Assembly: GCF_041080835.1 (NCBI RefSeq) | Contig: NZ_CP129683.1 | Span: 1,798,001-1,862,000, forward strand | Direction of reading: 5' to 3' | From: Bifidobacterium sp. WK012_4_13 | GTDB taxonomy: Bacteria; Actinomycetota; Actinomycetes; Actinomycetales; Bifidobacteriaceae | DNA: 64,000 nt | Shown: in pieces, positions 10,201-18,992 of the stretch | Position numbering within the stretch: the first letter of the stretch is position 1 | How the letters are laid out: each line of letters starts with the position of its first letter | Program-made: the position numbers and the translations under genes | The notes under the pieces: generated by a model | The model's input: only the letters and a program-made list of their open reading frames with translations | Databases searched by the model: none | What the model was told of the DNA's origin: nothing

Positions 10201-10676
10201 AGGATGCCGGACGCAAGATGCTCATATTCTCGCAGTTCACGAGCTATCTTGACCTCATCGCCGAACGTCTTCGGGGCGACTCGGTCGCATACGACGTGAT
10301 AACCGGAGCCACCCCCAAGAAGAAACGCCTTGAGCTGGTCAATCAGTTCAACAGGGACGACACCCCTGTGTTCCTGATATCCCTGAAGGCAGGGAACACA
10401 GGTCTGAACCTGACGGGTGCGTGCGTGGTCGTCCATGCGGATCCTTGGTGGAACGCTGCCGCACAGAACCAGGCGACGGACCGTGCACACCGGATTGGCC
10501 AGACACAGGATGTCAATGTCTATCAGGTCGTGGCGCAGGACACCATTGAGGAACGGATACTCAAGCTTCAGCATTCCAAGTCCGACCTGGCATCGCGCTT
10601 CGTGGATTCGGCATCGCGTTCGGGGCAGTCCATGTCGTCGCTGACCAAGGACGACCTGCTCTCCCTGCTGTCGTAG
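7224..10676 (+). CDS. SNF2-family DEAD/DEAH helicase, main body (frame broken at SWIM finger)
   Basis: This is a large ATP-dependent DNA translocase of the bacterial SNF2/Rad54-like group. The helicase core shows Walker A ILADEMGLGKTAQ (about residue 695), the motif II box LDEAQ (about 808) and motif III ALTGTPIENRLSELWS. The C-terminal lobe shows FSQFTSYLDLIAERL and DRAHRIGQTQDVNVYQV. The first 100 residues hold the second half of the SWIM finger (GCKHSAALI). The region between, about residues 100-690, is long and without other clear motifs. ATG 7224 is only the first ATG in this frame, inside the finger; the true protein would start upstream at about 6889 and span about 1260-1280 residues if frame-corrected. 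Neighbours give no functional hint. Confidence 0.88.
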   Translation: MPAFNRMGAGCKHSAALIKQYNEHPELFLGSGVQRAPRRENVSHKGTTRILRRFMRQRDAEQSAEAKNRQIALLKEVSTVSETAGGHARSDMRKNMPEGAVRLRPSIECAARGWSLRLRILVPSHNINYVVKDIQGMIGAFRGREYFSYGQRLSFVHTIESLSPRSRDLLGIIDRALEIRKSLASERSSGYYAEHYQPKIAVISLSDSEVAELLDLFVGADETIDYAPPQELFEASGPAHVVDGDPDLGIRIVAQNDNEQNAVNHDAAFGSAAERDSGFSIRHGAVAERFIPGRASSFVIVRPVESPSRAARPIVGRDAFTAEDSLDSQGNSEGKMPSDMQDMMMNQVVIHRCSQYFVNHRELISTLCAEGDPDGLYLGEDDLESFSRTVLPFLSSPKDVGETDGPVSATNSSDASSHRGIIAELPQELLQLRTEPCVIECYLDRDDEGITCDVQARYGDESFHVFSGIGINGSKGIKRDKDAERLAVEAVRQYFPMPDGPVARIPESDDKAIYRLITEGLTILKSLGNVFATPAFDGMTDMPKPVIGVGLSMKSGLVEISPMADEIDPDEVRELLQSYRRHRRFHRLRNGSFVDMGSVDTHRLEDIADDLGIKQGAFAAGNVDLPAFEAYYLDSQVPDSAKSESFKAYVQELKVIDPTRYALPSSLQKVLRPYQAEGFRWLSAVCDKGFGGILADEMGLGKTAQLLSFLLARQSEAREVGPNLIVCPASLVYNWAAEAEKFAPGLRVMVASGTKAERHEMLARARRSVSDEGGATADEQPDVIITSYDLLRRDLDDYKALRCYCMALDEAQYVKNHATKSSRAVRTIQTLHRFALTGTPIENRLSELWSIFDFLMPGILGSYAHFRERFEMPILSGDRHVQMKLQGFIGPFILRRLKSEVLKDLPDKIENVITVKLQGEQRKLYAALEQRLRDTLTRQTDPDFTEGKLLVLAQLTKLRQVCCDPRLLFADAESGKGTSAKLDAIEDLVSTCQDAGRKMLIFSQFTSYLDLIAERLRGDSVAYDVITGATPKKKRLELVNQFNRDDTPVFLISLKAGNTGLNLTGACVVVHADPWWNAAAQNQATDRAHRIGQTQDVNVYQVVAQDTIEERILKLQHSKSDLASRFVDSASRSGQSMSSLTKDDLLSLLS

Positions 10677-10813
10677 GTGCCGTGGCATGCGCGTTCGACG
10701 AGCTACTGTCGGTGGCGCCAGGAAGGGGCATGATTGCCGATTGGCGCGCCCTCGCAGGAACCGGGCCAGGTGATAGCATGTGGCATAGGTTGTGAAAAGC
10801 GAAGGGTCCAGGG

Positions 10814-11590
10814 ATGAGTTCGGAAATACGGCCGGAACGCGAGACGGGGAGTGGCTCGGGGGATGAATCCCCGCATGACGCGGCAGCGTCTCAATCTCCG
10901 GATCCACCACAGACTCTCCCAGTCTTGGATGCTGGAAACGCTGCGCCGGCAGGCAGCCGAGGCATATCCCGTTCTGGTCGCCGTACCTCCATCATGTTCG
11001 CAATCGGCATCCCCATCGGACTGCTTGCATGCTTCCTTGGACAGAACCTACCCACGTCATTCGTCATCGGATGGGCTTGCGCCTGCATCTTCTATCTTGT
11101 GCGCGTCTGGTCGAGAATCGCAAGGTTCACGGGAGAACGCACGCGTGAGCACGCGCAGGGCGAGGATCCCTCGCGTACGACCGCGGACATAGTCATCATG
11201 ATATCGAGCGTGGTTTCCATCGTGGCACTGGTTGTGATGATGAGCATCGGCGGATCCTCGCAGGAACGCACCCTTCCGATTGCCGCGCTGACGCTGTCGA
11301 GCATTCTCCTCACCTGGGGTCTGATCCATACGCTGTACACGCTCAGATATGCTGAGATGTATTACAGTGGCTCCGATCCCTGCATCGACTTTCCGGGTAC
11401 GAAGCTTCCGCAATACACCGATTTCGCATACCTCGCCTTCACCATGGGCATGACATTCCAGGTCTCCGACACCGATCTGACCTCGACCAACGTCAGGAGA
11501 GTGGCTCTCGGACATACGCTGCTCTCATATCTTTTCAACACCCTGCTCATCGGCGCGACCGTCAATCTTCTCGCGGGCGTGATGTCTTGA
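10814..11590 (+). CDS. DUF1345 family membrane protein
   Basis: The product is a 258-residue integral membrane protein. After a hydrophilic N-terminus of about 55 residues come roughly six hydrophobic helices. The C-terminal segment YTDFAYLAFTMGMTFQVSDTD followed by an RR...GHTLLSYLFNT stretch is the typical DUF1345 signature. The function of the family is unknown. AGGG precedes ATG 10814. The gene stands alone between the helicase and the LOG-family gene. Confidence 0.8.
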   Translation: MSSEIRPERETGSGSGDESPHDAAASQSPDPPQTLPVLDAGNAAPAGSRGISRSGRRTSIMFAIGIPIGLLACFLGQNLPTSFVIGWACACIFYLVRVWSRIARFTGERTREHAQGEDPSRTTADIVIMISSVVSIVALVVMMSIGGSSQERTLPIAALTLSSILLTWGLIHTLYTLRYAEMYYSGSDPCIDFPGTKLPQYTDFAYLAFTMGMTFQVSDTDLTSTNVRRVALGHTLLSYLFNTLLIGATVNLLAGVMS

Positions 11591-11696
11591 ATGTAAGGTC
11601 ATGTCTGCCGGATCATCAGTCGTGCAAGGCGCGTGCTTTGCATGGAGACGGCAGTGTGATTCCAAACCGAAATCTCATCTGAATGCGGAGGATTGC

Positions 11697-12287
11697 GTGA
11701 ATACTGATCGAACGATGAAAGTCACGGTATATTGCGGAGCGTCTACGGGCAATGACCCAAAATATGCAGAATGGGCGGAACGACTCGGCACATGGATAGC
11801 CGAATCGCACGGTGAGCTCGTCTTCGGCGCAGGCGGTGTCGGGCTGATGGGCATCGTTGCGAAAAGTGTGCTGGAACATGGCGGATCGGCTCACGGCATC
11901 ATTCCGCAGGCGCTTGCAGACCGCGAGAGACCATACGAAGGGCTGACGACCGTCGAGATCGTGCATGACATGGATGAGCGCAAGCGTCGAATGATGGAGC
12001 TCGGCGATGTCTACATCGCCTTCCCCGGAGGCCCGGGAACCGTCGAGGAAATCACGGAGGCATTCTCCTGGGCGCGAATCGGACTCACGTCAAGGCCATG
12101 CATCTTCTTCAACCTCGATGGATATTGGGATCCGATCGCCACCATGTATCGGCGCATGGTCGATGAGGGATTCCTCACTCAGGAAAGCCTTGACACGTTG
12201 CTTTTTGCGACATCCTTCGATCAGATCGTTCCCTGGGTCAGGAATTACGTCCCGCCCAGAGTCCGCACCTACACCCGTACCCAATGA
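11697..12287 (+). CDS. LOG family protein (TIGR00730-type nucleotide phosphoribohydrolase)
   Basis: This cytosolic Rossmann-fold enzyme belongs to the LOG family, whose studied members release the base from cytokinin- or adenosine-type nucleoside 5'-monophosphates. The N-terminal VYCGAS, the GAGGVGLMG loop and the catalytic PGGPGTVEE motif (about residue 111) are all present. GTG 11697 is preceded by GGAG at good spacing and gives VNTDRTMKVTVYCG; ATG 11715 is the alternative. An upstream extension to 11601 lacks similarity to the family. In bacteria the physiological substrate is often unclear. Confidence 0.85.
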   Translation: MNTDRTMKVTVYCGASTGNDPKYAEWAERLGTWIAESHGELVFGAGGVGLMGIVAKSVLEHGGSAHGIIPQALADRERPYEGLTTVEIVHDMDERKRRMMELGDVYIAFPGGPGTVEEITEAFSWARIGLTSRPCIFFNLDGYWDPIATMYRRMVDEGFLTQESLDTLLFATSFDQIVPWVRNYVPPRVRTYTRTQ

Positions 12288-12316
12288 TTGCTGCCTGGCA
12301 TGCTGCCAGGTTCATT

Positions 12317-12436
12317 GAGTTTGCAAGTTTTTGGCACTCCCCAAAGTATGAACGTCGATTTTCCTGCATCTCTGCGTCGATTATTCAACGATTTCAGCGC
12401 CGAGTACTTCACGAAGTGCCAAAAACTTGCAAACTC
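12317..12436. repeat. 22-bp perfect inverted repeat with 76-bp spacer
   Basis: The left arm at 12317-12338 starts GAGTTTGCAAG and the right arm at 12415-12436 is its exact reverse complement, starting AGTGCCAAAAAC. The pair fills the gap between two convergent genes (LOG and ASCH). The spacer is long for a simple terminator. A diverged copy of the arm is at 63956-63976. Confidence 0.8.
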
Positions 12437-12466
12437 GACCTGTGAGGGGTCGGTTTTCCGTCGGAT

Positions 12467-12898
12467 CTAGGCAAGGGTTTCGACGAGCTCGAAGCGTTCG
12501 CAGACGATCTGCGTGTCGTCGTTCAGCCGAAAGTCTGGCCTGCCGAGGGATGAGCGGTATTCCTCGCTGGTCCAGAAGTCTTCGTGGGCCTTGCGCCAGG
12601 CCGCTATGCTCTCATAGCCCTCGCCTTCGCGGATGCAGTGTTCGAGCGTGACATCGGCAAGGCGGCAGATCGTCGTGCCTGACTGACGCAGCACTCCGAC
12701 AGGACGTTCGTCCGAATCGATGATGACGCTCAGGTCGCCTGCCTTGGGCAGTGGTTCGGGCTCGATCTCGAACTCGACCAACAGACTGGTGGAACTTGTC
12801 TTCTTCCCGCTGAGAAGGGCACTGACCAACTTGTCTCGCAGTGGTCCGGGGAACGCGAATTCATCTTTGGGTAGTTTCGATATGTCATAGGAGCTCAT
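12467..12898 (-). CDS. ASCH domain protein
   Basis: This small soluble protein of 143 residues has the ASCH (PUA-like beta-barrel) layout. It begins with EFAFPGPLRDKLVSALLSGKKTSSTSLL, the substrate-contact GKKT-S-T motif, followed by GDLSVIIDSDERPVGVL and a C-terminal ERFELVE strand. ASCH proteins bind RNA or modified nucleosides; some act as N4-acetylcytidine amidohydrolases. No partner gene is adjacent. The start at 12898 gives a typical family length. Confidence 0.82.
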   Translation of the reverse strand: MSSYDISKLPKDEFAFPGPLRDKLVSALLSGKKTSSTSLLVEFEIEPEPLPKAGDLSVIIDSDERPVGVLRQSGTTICRLADVTLEHCIREGEGYESIAAWRKAHEDFWTSEEYRSSLGRPDFRLNDDTQIVCERFELVETLA

Positions 12899-13015
12899 GC
12901 CTGCATTCTACTAGCGTGCAGGATGAAGGATTCCAGAGAATGGTGTGCCTTCTGGCAACGGTGCAAGGCAGTTGCAGGCACAACCCTCGGCAAGGGCGCA
13001 GCCGCCTTAGGCAAG

Positions 13016-13045
13016 GAGCCGCTTCAGCGACTGCGGCCGCGGCTC
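13016..13045 (-). terminator. hairpin directly after the LacI-family gene
   Basis: A 7-bp GC-rich stem (GAGCCGC at 13016-13022, GCGGCTC at 13039-13045) abuts the stop codon of the LacI-family gene on the minus strand. No U-tract follows, so termination is only a guess. Confidence 0.25.
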
Positions 13046-14080
13046 TCAGCCCTTATCGTCTGAGGTGCGGGGGCTCAGGCAGCGACCAGTGGATTCGCGC
13101 ACTATCAGCTCGGGATCGAACAGAATGACGTCCCTTCGTGCCATGAGCCTCTTGTTCTCCATCATCGCCATCAGCGCGTTTATGGTTGACAGGCAGATCT
13201 TTGCAACGGGCTGGCGAACCGTCGTCAGCGACGGTGCCATGAAGCTCATCGAGGCGGAGTCGTCGTATCCCGTGACCGATATATCCTCCGGGATGTTCAG
13301 CCCCAACGAGCGCGTGGCCTTGATCGCTCCCAGGGCAAGCTCGTCACTCGCGCATGCGATGGCTGTCGCACCACCCTCGATCAGCGATTGGGCAGCCATC
13401 TGACCTGATTCGACGCCATAGGTAGTCCATGCGGTCATGTTGCTGCCATGCTCGATATGCTGCTGCTCGAAGAACTCAAGCGCGGCCTTGTGCTTGATGA
13501 TCGAAGGGTAATGGCTTCTGTCGCCCAGCAGCAATCCTATTCGTCGATGTCCCAGATCGGTAAGGTGCTTCAAGGCCATGGTCATCGCCTTCGCGTCGTC
13601 GGTGCTGACATAGAGTCCGTCCATGTCGCGCTTGGCGCCATTGACGAAGGCCGCGGGGATTCCGCGATCGGTGAGAATACTATAGACCGATAGATTCGAG
13701 TCCTTGGTGTCGTATTTTCCTCCAAGGAAGATGACGCCGGCGAGCGGTTGGCTCTGCAGCAGTTCGAGATACCCATCCTCTGAAGTTCCCGATGGCGTAT
13801 ACGAGCATACGATGACGAGGAACCCGCGTTGAGCCAGCAGATTGGTTATGGCCGTCACGAATTCCGGGAATATGGGATTCGACATGTTGGGCGTCACGAT
13901 TGCCATGAGACGCGTGCCATTGCGCTGCATCTTGTCGACTGGCATCCCCAGCGCGGTTATGGCATCTATGACCGTGTTGCGTAAATCCTCGGACACTCCT
14001 GGCTTTGCATTGATGACACGCGAAACCGAAGCCTGACTCACCCCCGCCTTCGCGGCTATGTCTGCGAGTGTTGTTCCCAA
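13046..14080 (-). CDS. LacI family transcriptional regulator
   Basis: This DNA-binding repressor or activator has an N-terminal helix-turn-helix, TLADIAAKAGVSQASVSRVINAKPGVSEDLR (residues 4-35), and a hinge. A periplasmic-binding-protein-like sensor domain ends in VTGYDDSASMSFMAPSLTTVRQP. Length is 344 residues, normal for the family. It has no transporter or hydrolase next door; the neighbours are ASCH and L-serine dehydratase, so its target and sugar ligand are unknown. A second LacI-family gene in the window (22321-23361) is clearly tied to a transport operon. Confidence 0.92.
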   Translation of the reverse strand: MGTTLADIAAKAGVSQASVSRVINAKPGVSEDLRNTVIDAITALGMPVDKMQRNGTRLMAIVTPNMSNPIFPEFVTAITNLLAQRGFLVIVCSYTPSGTSEDGYLELLQSQPLAGVIFLGGKYDTKDSNLSVYSILTDRGIPAAFVNGAKRDMDGLYVSTDDAKAMTMALKHLTDLGHRRIGLLLGDRSHYPSIIKHKAALEFFEQQHIEHGSNMTAWTTYGVESGQMAAQSLIEGGATAIACASDELALGAIKATRSLGLNIPEDISVTGYDDSASMSFMAPSLTTVRQPVAKICLSTINALMAMMENKRLMARRDVILFDPELIVRESTGRCLSPRTSDDKG

Positions 14081-14209
14081 TCGACCGCTCCATTCATTGT
14101 ATTCTCATACCATTGTGCCCCATAAGTGGCTTTTGAGAAGCAAAACGCCAAAAAACCAGACGAGATTCAAATGACTTTCGATGAGCGCATATCGTTGATT
14201 GATGTGGGT

Positions 14210-15718
14210 TCAGCACTCGACGACATTCACCGCAAGGCCGCCACGAGAGGTTTCCTTGTATTTATCCATCATATCGTGGCCTGTCTGCTTCATCGTCTTG
14301 ATTGCCTGATCGAGGCTCACCATATGCTTGCCCTCGGCGAGCAGCGAGATGCGTGCGGCATTGATTGCGGTCATGCTTGCCATGGCGTTGCGTTCGATGC
14401 ATGGAATCTGGACGAGTCCTGCGACGGGATCGCATGTCAGTCCCAGATGATGTTCGATGCCAACCTCTGCCGCATTCTCTATCTGTGCAGGAGTGCCGCC
14501 GAGAACGGCGCATAATCCGGCTGCAGCCATCGAGCACGCGGATCCCACCTCTCCCTGGCATCCGACCTCCGCCCCGGATATGGAGGCATTGCGCTTGAAG
14601 AGATATCCGACAGCCCCGGCGGTGAGCAGAAAGCGTTCGACGCCGCGCATGTCAGAACCGTCGACGAAATACCAATAATAATGAAGCACGGCAGGAATGA
14701 TGCCCGCCGAACCGTTGGTGGGGGCGGTGACGATTCGTCCTCCACTCGCATTCTCCTCGCTGACTGCGAGCGCGAACAGATCGACCCACTCCATGTCCTT
14801 CCCATGCAGCGCCGCATCGAGTGAGTGGCATGAGTCGCCAAGCACGTCGACGCCTGCTGGTTTGAGGCTGCGATAGATGTGGGAGGCGCGGCGTGGAACG
14901 TGCAAGCCGCCCGGCAGCGTTGCACGATTGCTGGTGCACCCGGCCTGAACGCATGCGTGCATGACCCGCCATATGGAGTCGAGGCCTGCCAGAACGTCTG
15001 ATTGGGAGCGTGAGGCCATTTCGTTGGCGATCATGATTTCGGCGATGCTCATGCGCCGGGAGTCACAGAGTGCGAGAAGCTCGTCGCATGTTCTGAAGTC
15101 ATATGGAACGGGAATCGAATCGATGTCCTCGTTTGCCGGCGCATCCGCGATGTTGCCCTGCGAGGTGTCACTGGGTGGTGATGTCGTTTCACCGAGCCAG
15201 GCGTCATCGGCGGTCGCGCTGTCGTGCAATCCGACCTGGGGGTCATGGGCCGTTCCCTGCCTGATGAACCCACCCCCGATCGAGTACCAGACCTGCTCGT
15301 CAAGCATGGCCTTCGCGGCGTCATAGGCTTCGAATCTCATGCCATTGGGGTGCAGCAGCATGCGCTTCCATCGTTCGAAGACGATGTCTGCCCCATAGTC
15401 GAATGCAATCGTGTCCGAACCCATCAGCTTCAATGAGGCGCTCTGCTCGCATTCCTGCACGATGACCGTCATGTGGTCGGTGTCGACATCGGAAGGGGTG
15501 GCACCCTCCAGACCGGCAAGAATCGCACGATCGGTGCCATGCCCAAGGCCAGTCAGTGCAAGTGAGCCGTACAGGGTGATCCTAATGCGCCGGACCTTGT
15601 GAATGAGCCCGGATTGCTCAAGGGAGGCGGCGAATGCTCGTGCCGCGCACATCGGACCCACGGTATGCGACGATGACGGTCCGACTCCGATGCTGAAGAT
15701 GTCCTGAATGCTCAACAT
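14210..15718 (-). CDS. sdaA: L-serine dehydratase (L-serine ammonia-lyase), single-chain
   Basis: This iron-sulfur enzyme deaminates L-serine to pyruvate and ammonia. The beta domain begins [21 protein letters not shown], and the alpha domain has [34 protein letters not shown] and [19 protein letters not shown], whose cysteines serve as [4Fe-4S] ligands. Length is 502 residues against about 455 for the family. The surplus is a hydrophilic insert around residues 170-215 (about nt 15075-15210) between the two domains. It is a monocistronic gene convergent with nothing and upstream, on the same strand, of the LacI gene by 130 bp. Confidence 0.93.
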   Translation of the reverse strand: MLSIQDIFSIGVGPSSSHTVGPMCAARAFAASLEQSGLIHKVRRIRITLYGSLALTGLGHGTDRAILAGLEGATPSDVDTDHMTVIVQECEQSASLKLMGSDTIAFDYGADIVFERWKRMLLHPNGMRFEAYDAAKAMLDEQVWYSIGGGFIRQGTAHDPQVGLHDSATADDAWLGETTSPPSDTSQGNIADAPANEDIDSIPVPYDFRTCDELLALCDSRRMSIAEIMIANEMASRSQSDVLAGLDSIWRVMHACVQAGCTSNRATLPGGLHVPRRASHIYRSLKPAGVDVLGDSCHSLDAALHGKDMEWVDLFALAVSEENASGGRIVTAPTNGSAGIIPAVLHYYWYFVDGSDMRGVERFLLTAGAVGYLFKRNASISGAEVGCQGEVGSACSMAAAGLCAVLGGTPAQIENAAEVGIEHHLGLTCDPVAGLVQIPCIERNAMASMTAINAARISLLAEGKHMVSLDQAIKTMKQTGHDMMDKYKETSRGGLAVNVVEC

Positions 15719-15922
15719 GTCTGCTTCCCCCCCCTACACCAGAGAAGCCTATATCGAAAATGATTCGGATGCATGTACGCATGGTTTTCGCGGAGTATGA
15801 CCCGCGAGAATCCAGGCCGCAGCCACGGGAACCTTCGCTGCTGGCTCTGCCATTCGCATGCTTCCGTTCGCTCTTGGACAGTTTCAGCCCATGACACCGT
15901 TCTCAAAGATTATGGTGATCGT

Positions 15923-16990
15923 ATGGCAGAAGAATCTGAAATGAGCGCAGTCGTGACCTTCGAGGGCGGAAGCGCCGACAATCCAAAGAGCCTCAGCGAT
16001 GCGATGGTTGCCAGACCGAAAAGCCCACGAGGGCGTGACATTCTCGTCAGAATTCATGCAATTTCAGTGAATCCGGTGGATACCAAGATACGCGCTTCGG
16101 CGAATGCTACTTCGCCGTCTTCGTCTCCTCTGATCCTAGGGTGGGACGCAGTCGGTGAAGTGGTCGAAACGGGACCGGATGCAAGTTTCTTCAGTGTCGG
16201 CGACCGTGTCTGGTACGCCGGAGACGTGACGAGGCAGGGGTCCTACGCAGCGTATGAGCTTGTGGATGAAAGAATCGTGGGGCATGCTCCTGCGACGCTT
16301 GATGACGCACATGCCGCAGCGATGCCTTTGACGGGAATCACCGCCTGGGAGGCGTTGTTCGACAAGCTCCGGGTGGACCGCACACCCGCGTCCAACGACG
16401 GCGGAGACGATCGGCAGTCCCTTCTTGTCGTCGGTGCGGCTGGTGGGGTCGGGTCCATGGTGATCCAGCTTGCGCATGCGCTGACATCGTTGAGAATCAT
16501 AGCCTTGGCATCACGAGAAGAATCCAGGAGATGGGCGCTTGACATGGGTGCCGATGACGTCGTCGACTATCGTGACGACGATGTGGCCGCGAAGATACAG
16601 GACATTGCCCCCAATGGCATCGACTGGGCTTTCAGCGCATACAGCAAGGGCAACATCGGGCTTTTCAACGCCGTGATGAGGCCCTTCGGCGAGATCGTCG
16701 CCATCGACGATGAAAAGAACCTTGATTGGTATTCCCTCAAGGACAAGGCGCTCTCGTGGCACTGGGAATTCATGTTTGCAAGGCCGAAGCATCACGCCGA
16801 CGATATGATTCGGCAGCATGACATATTGGAGAAGATCGCAGAGCTTGTGGATTCGGGGGCCGTACGCAGCACGATGACGATGAATCTCAGCCCTGTCGAT
16901 GCTGGCACGCTTCGCAAGGCGCATGGCATGGTGGAAGGCGGGCACATGGTGGGCAAGGTCACCCTGTCCCGTGACGATCGAGTTCGCTGA
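15923..16990 (+). CDS. zinc-type alcohol dehydrogenase-like / quinone oxidoreductase (MDR superfamily)
   Basis: This soluble NAD(P)H-dependent oxidoreductase of the medium-chain dehydrogenase superfamily is of 355 residues from ATG 15923. Motifs are ISVNPVDTKIR and GWDAVGEVVETGPDASFFSVGDRVWYAG in the catalytic domain, then the Rossmann motif LLVVGAAGGVGSMVIQLAH. The classical catalytic zinc cysteines are absent, as in the quinone-oxidoreductase (zeta-crystallin) branch. The open frame extends to 15773, but ATG 15923 fits family length. The TetR gene 126 bp downstream on the same strand may regulate it. Confidence 0.85.
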   Translation: MAEESEMSAVVTFEGGSADNPKSLSDAMVARPKSPRGRDILVRIHAISVNPVDTKIRASANATSPSSSPLILGWDAVGEVVETGPDASFFSVGDRVWYAGDVTRQGSYAAYELVDERIVGHAPATLDDAHAAAMPLTGITAWEALFDKLRVDRTPASNDGGDDRQSLLVVGAAGGVGSMVIQLAHALTSLRIIALASREESRRWALDMGADDVVDYRDDDVAAKIQDIAPNGIDWAFSAYSKGNIGLFNAVMRPFGEIVAIDDEKNLDWYSLKDKALSWHWEFMFARPKHHADDMIRQHDILEKIAELVDSGAVRSTMTMNLSPVDAGTLRKAHGMVEGGHMVGKVTLSRDDRVR

Positions 16991-17116
16991 CTCATCGGAA
17001 CAGAGGGCGAGACTCATACGGGCATATGGAAATATAGATGGACACCCTTACCATTGGATAAACCCTGCTGCCATGCATGTGTGCGGAACGTCACTGAGCT
17101 CTAAGGAAGTGCTGAG

Positions 17117-17773
17117 ATGAATACTCGAAACAAGAGGGCCGTGCAACACCGTCCTGAGACCTTGGCAAAGCGCGAGGAGATTCTCAAGGTGGCCGCATTG
17201 ATGTTCGGCGAGAAAGGGACAAGCAACACCACGCTGCAGGACATCGCCGGACAGGTCGGCATGACGCACGCAGGCGTGCTGCATTACTTTGGCAGCAAGA
17301 AGGGGTTGCTGCTCGAAGTGCTGAAATATCGCGACAACCAGGATGTCGCCGATCTCGAAGGCAAACGCATGCCTGGGGGACTCGACGCCTTCCGACACTT
17401 GATCAAGACCGCCGAAGAGAATATGAAGCGATCCGGAATCGTTCAGACCTATCTGATCCTCTCCTCAGAATCGGTGACCGAAGGCAACCTCGGCAAGGAC
17501 TATTTCTTCTCACGCTACAGCTGTCTGCGTGCCGAGCTGAGTGAGGCCCTGGGCAAGGTCCTCGTCGGTGAACAGGGCAGTCTGAGTGACAGTGATCGTA
17601 CGGCCATCGAGGACGCCGTCGCAGGCATCCTCGCAGCGATGGATGGTTTGCAGCTGCAGTGGCTGCTCGATCCGGAACACGTGAATCTGGCGCGTGCGTC
17701 GCGCTTCATCATCGAGACGGCCGTATCGGCGGTCATCGATCCGCACGAGAACTGTCTGGACAGGAATCGCTGA
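17117..17773 (+). CDS. TetR/AcrR family transcriptional regulator
   Basis: The 218-residue protein has an N-terminal TetR helix-turn-helix: REEILKVAALMFGEKGTSNTTLQDIAGQVGMTHAGVLHYFGSKKGLLLEVL (about residues 20-70). The ligand-binding helical domain that follows is diverged, with a WLLDPEHVNLA stretch near the end. AAGGAAG precedes ATG 17117. It lies behind the oxidoreductase gene, its most likely target. A very stable hairpin follows it. Confidence 0.9.
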   Translation: MNTRNKRAVQHRPETLAKREEILKVAALMFGEKGTSNTTLQDIAGQVGMTHAGVLHYFGSKKGLLLEVLKYRDNQDVADLEGKRMPGGLDAFRHLIKTAEENMKRSGIVQTYLILSSESVTEGNLGKDYFFSRYSCLRAELSEALGKVLVGEQGSLSDSDRTAIEDAVAGILAAMDGLQLQWLLDPEHVNLARASRFIIETAVSAVIDPHENCLDRNR

Positions 17774-17857
17774 GGCGTCCCTTTCGCATCTGCGTCACCG
17801 TTCATGGAGCACCGCGCACCTTATATTCCTTGGACCGTTCGAGGCTTTCTTCTGGAT

Positions 17858-17911
17858 ATGGAAGGGGGGTGTCGGCAACGCTTGAGATCGTTGCCGACAC
17901 CCCCCTTCCAT
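17858..17911. terminator. 23-bp perfect stem hairpin between convergent genes
   Basis: Arms 17858-17880 and 17889-17911 are exact reverse complements (starting ATGGAAGGGGGG) with an 8-nt loop, CTTGAGAT. It lies between the TetR gene (+) and the GH130 gene (-). Neither side has a T-run, so it may be a bidirectional, U-less terminator or an mRNA 3'-end stabiliser. Confidence 0.6.
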
Positions 17912-17926
17912 CCCCTCATGCGGTCA

Positions 17927-18916
17927 TCAGCTTTTCAGCGACTCACCCCAGCGCGTTCTAGGATCGAACACGGCAGTTGCCAGAGTCGTGTCTGACTGTC
18001 CGTAATATGCAAACCACAGATCGTGGAAATGCACGAGCCCTTCCACGAATGTCACATTCGGTATCAGACCGTTGACCTCCTCGAAGGTCTGTGGGTGAAG
18101 CCAGGGCGTCGTCATTCTTGCCAGCACCTCACGAGGATTGTCGGGGTCGATGACGAACTGGCCGCATCGATAGTCGACATCGTATTTTCCATCGGGACGG
18201 GTCTGTCTGGTGGCTCCGTTGGCGAGGAACAGGAGCAGTCCGTTTGAAGTCAGCACTGGGGGTGCGCCTATCTCGACCAAATTCGCATCGAATGAATGCT
18301 CCATCGGTCGGTAGATCGGCTCCTTGTCCGTGGTTCCCGGAGTCCAATGAAGCAAGTCATCGCTGGTCGCCCAATAGATGCTGCCTTCGCCGAAATACAT
18401 CCACCACTTGCCCTCGATTCTGAAGGGAAGGATCACGCCTGCCTTGTTCCAATTGCCTCCGGTCGGGGAGTCTGTGACGGCAAAGGTGTCGAAGTCTTCA
18501 AACAGCGGACCGTGCTTGGTCCAGTCGTGCAAATCCGTTGAAGTCGCAAGACAGAGCCGAGCCCGCTCTCGATCCCAACCCGTATAGGTCAGATAGTATG
18601 TGCCATCTATCGCTGTGATTCTTGGATCTTCGCAGCCGTATCTTTCATAGTCCTCGCTGGGTGAAAGCACGGGAGACGACTCACGCTCGAAAGAGTATCC
18701 ATCCTTGCTGTGTGCAATCCCGATGTGCGAAACGATGTCGTCCGCATGCGCTCGATACAGCAGCACCACCTCGTCATCCACGACCAAGGCCGCCGGATTA
18801 TAGAGGTTTGCAGATTCCCATGATCCGCCCAGCGGCGTCAGGATCGGATTGTTCTCATAAGGAACGAACGGTCCAAGCGGAAATGTTGCGTCTTTGAAAA
18901 AGCTGGTTCCAACCAT
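17927..18916 (-). CDS. glycoside hydrolase family 130-type phosphorylase (mannoside phosphorylase-like)
   Basis: GH130 enzymes are five-bladed beta-propellers that phosphorolyse beta-mannosides to mannose 1-phosphate; a minority are hydrolases. The sequence shows the family pattern: YENNPILTP, NLYNPAALVVDDEVVLLYRAH, IGIAHSKDGYSF, then YGCEDPRITAIDGTYYLTYTGWDRERARLCLATSTDLHDW. The 329-residue size from ATG 18916 is usual; ATG 18946 is an alternative with a poorer ribosome site. No signal peptide is present, so it acts in the cytoplasm on the imported sugar. It is the last gene of the binding protein-permease-permease operon. The exact linkage (Man-Man, Man-Glc or Man-GlcNAc) is not deducible. 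Confidence 0.8.
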   Translation of the reverse strand: MVGTSFFKDATFPLGPFVPYENNPILTPLGGSWESANLYNPAALVVDDEVVLLYRAHADDIVSHIGIAHSKDGYSFERESSPVLSPSEDYERYGCEDPRITAIDGTYYLTYTGWDRERARLCLATSTDLHDWTKHGPLFEDFDTFAVTDSPTGGNWNKAGVILPFRIEGKWWMYFGEGSIYWATSDDLLHWTPGTTDKEPIYRPMEHSFDANLVEIGAPPVLTSNGLLLFLANGATRQTRPDGKYDVDYRCGQFVIDPDNPREVLARMTTPWLHPQTFEEVNGLIPNVTFVEGLVHFHDLWFAYYGQSDTTLATAVFDPRTRWGESLKS

Positions 18917-18992
18917 TAGTAAATAAGTCCTTTCGAAATTCCCCATCCACAGGAGCGGAAGGGCTGCTGCCTTGTAGCGATTCCCGATGCCT

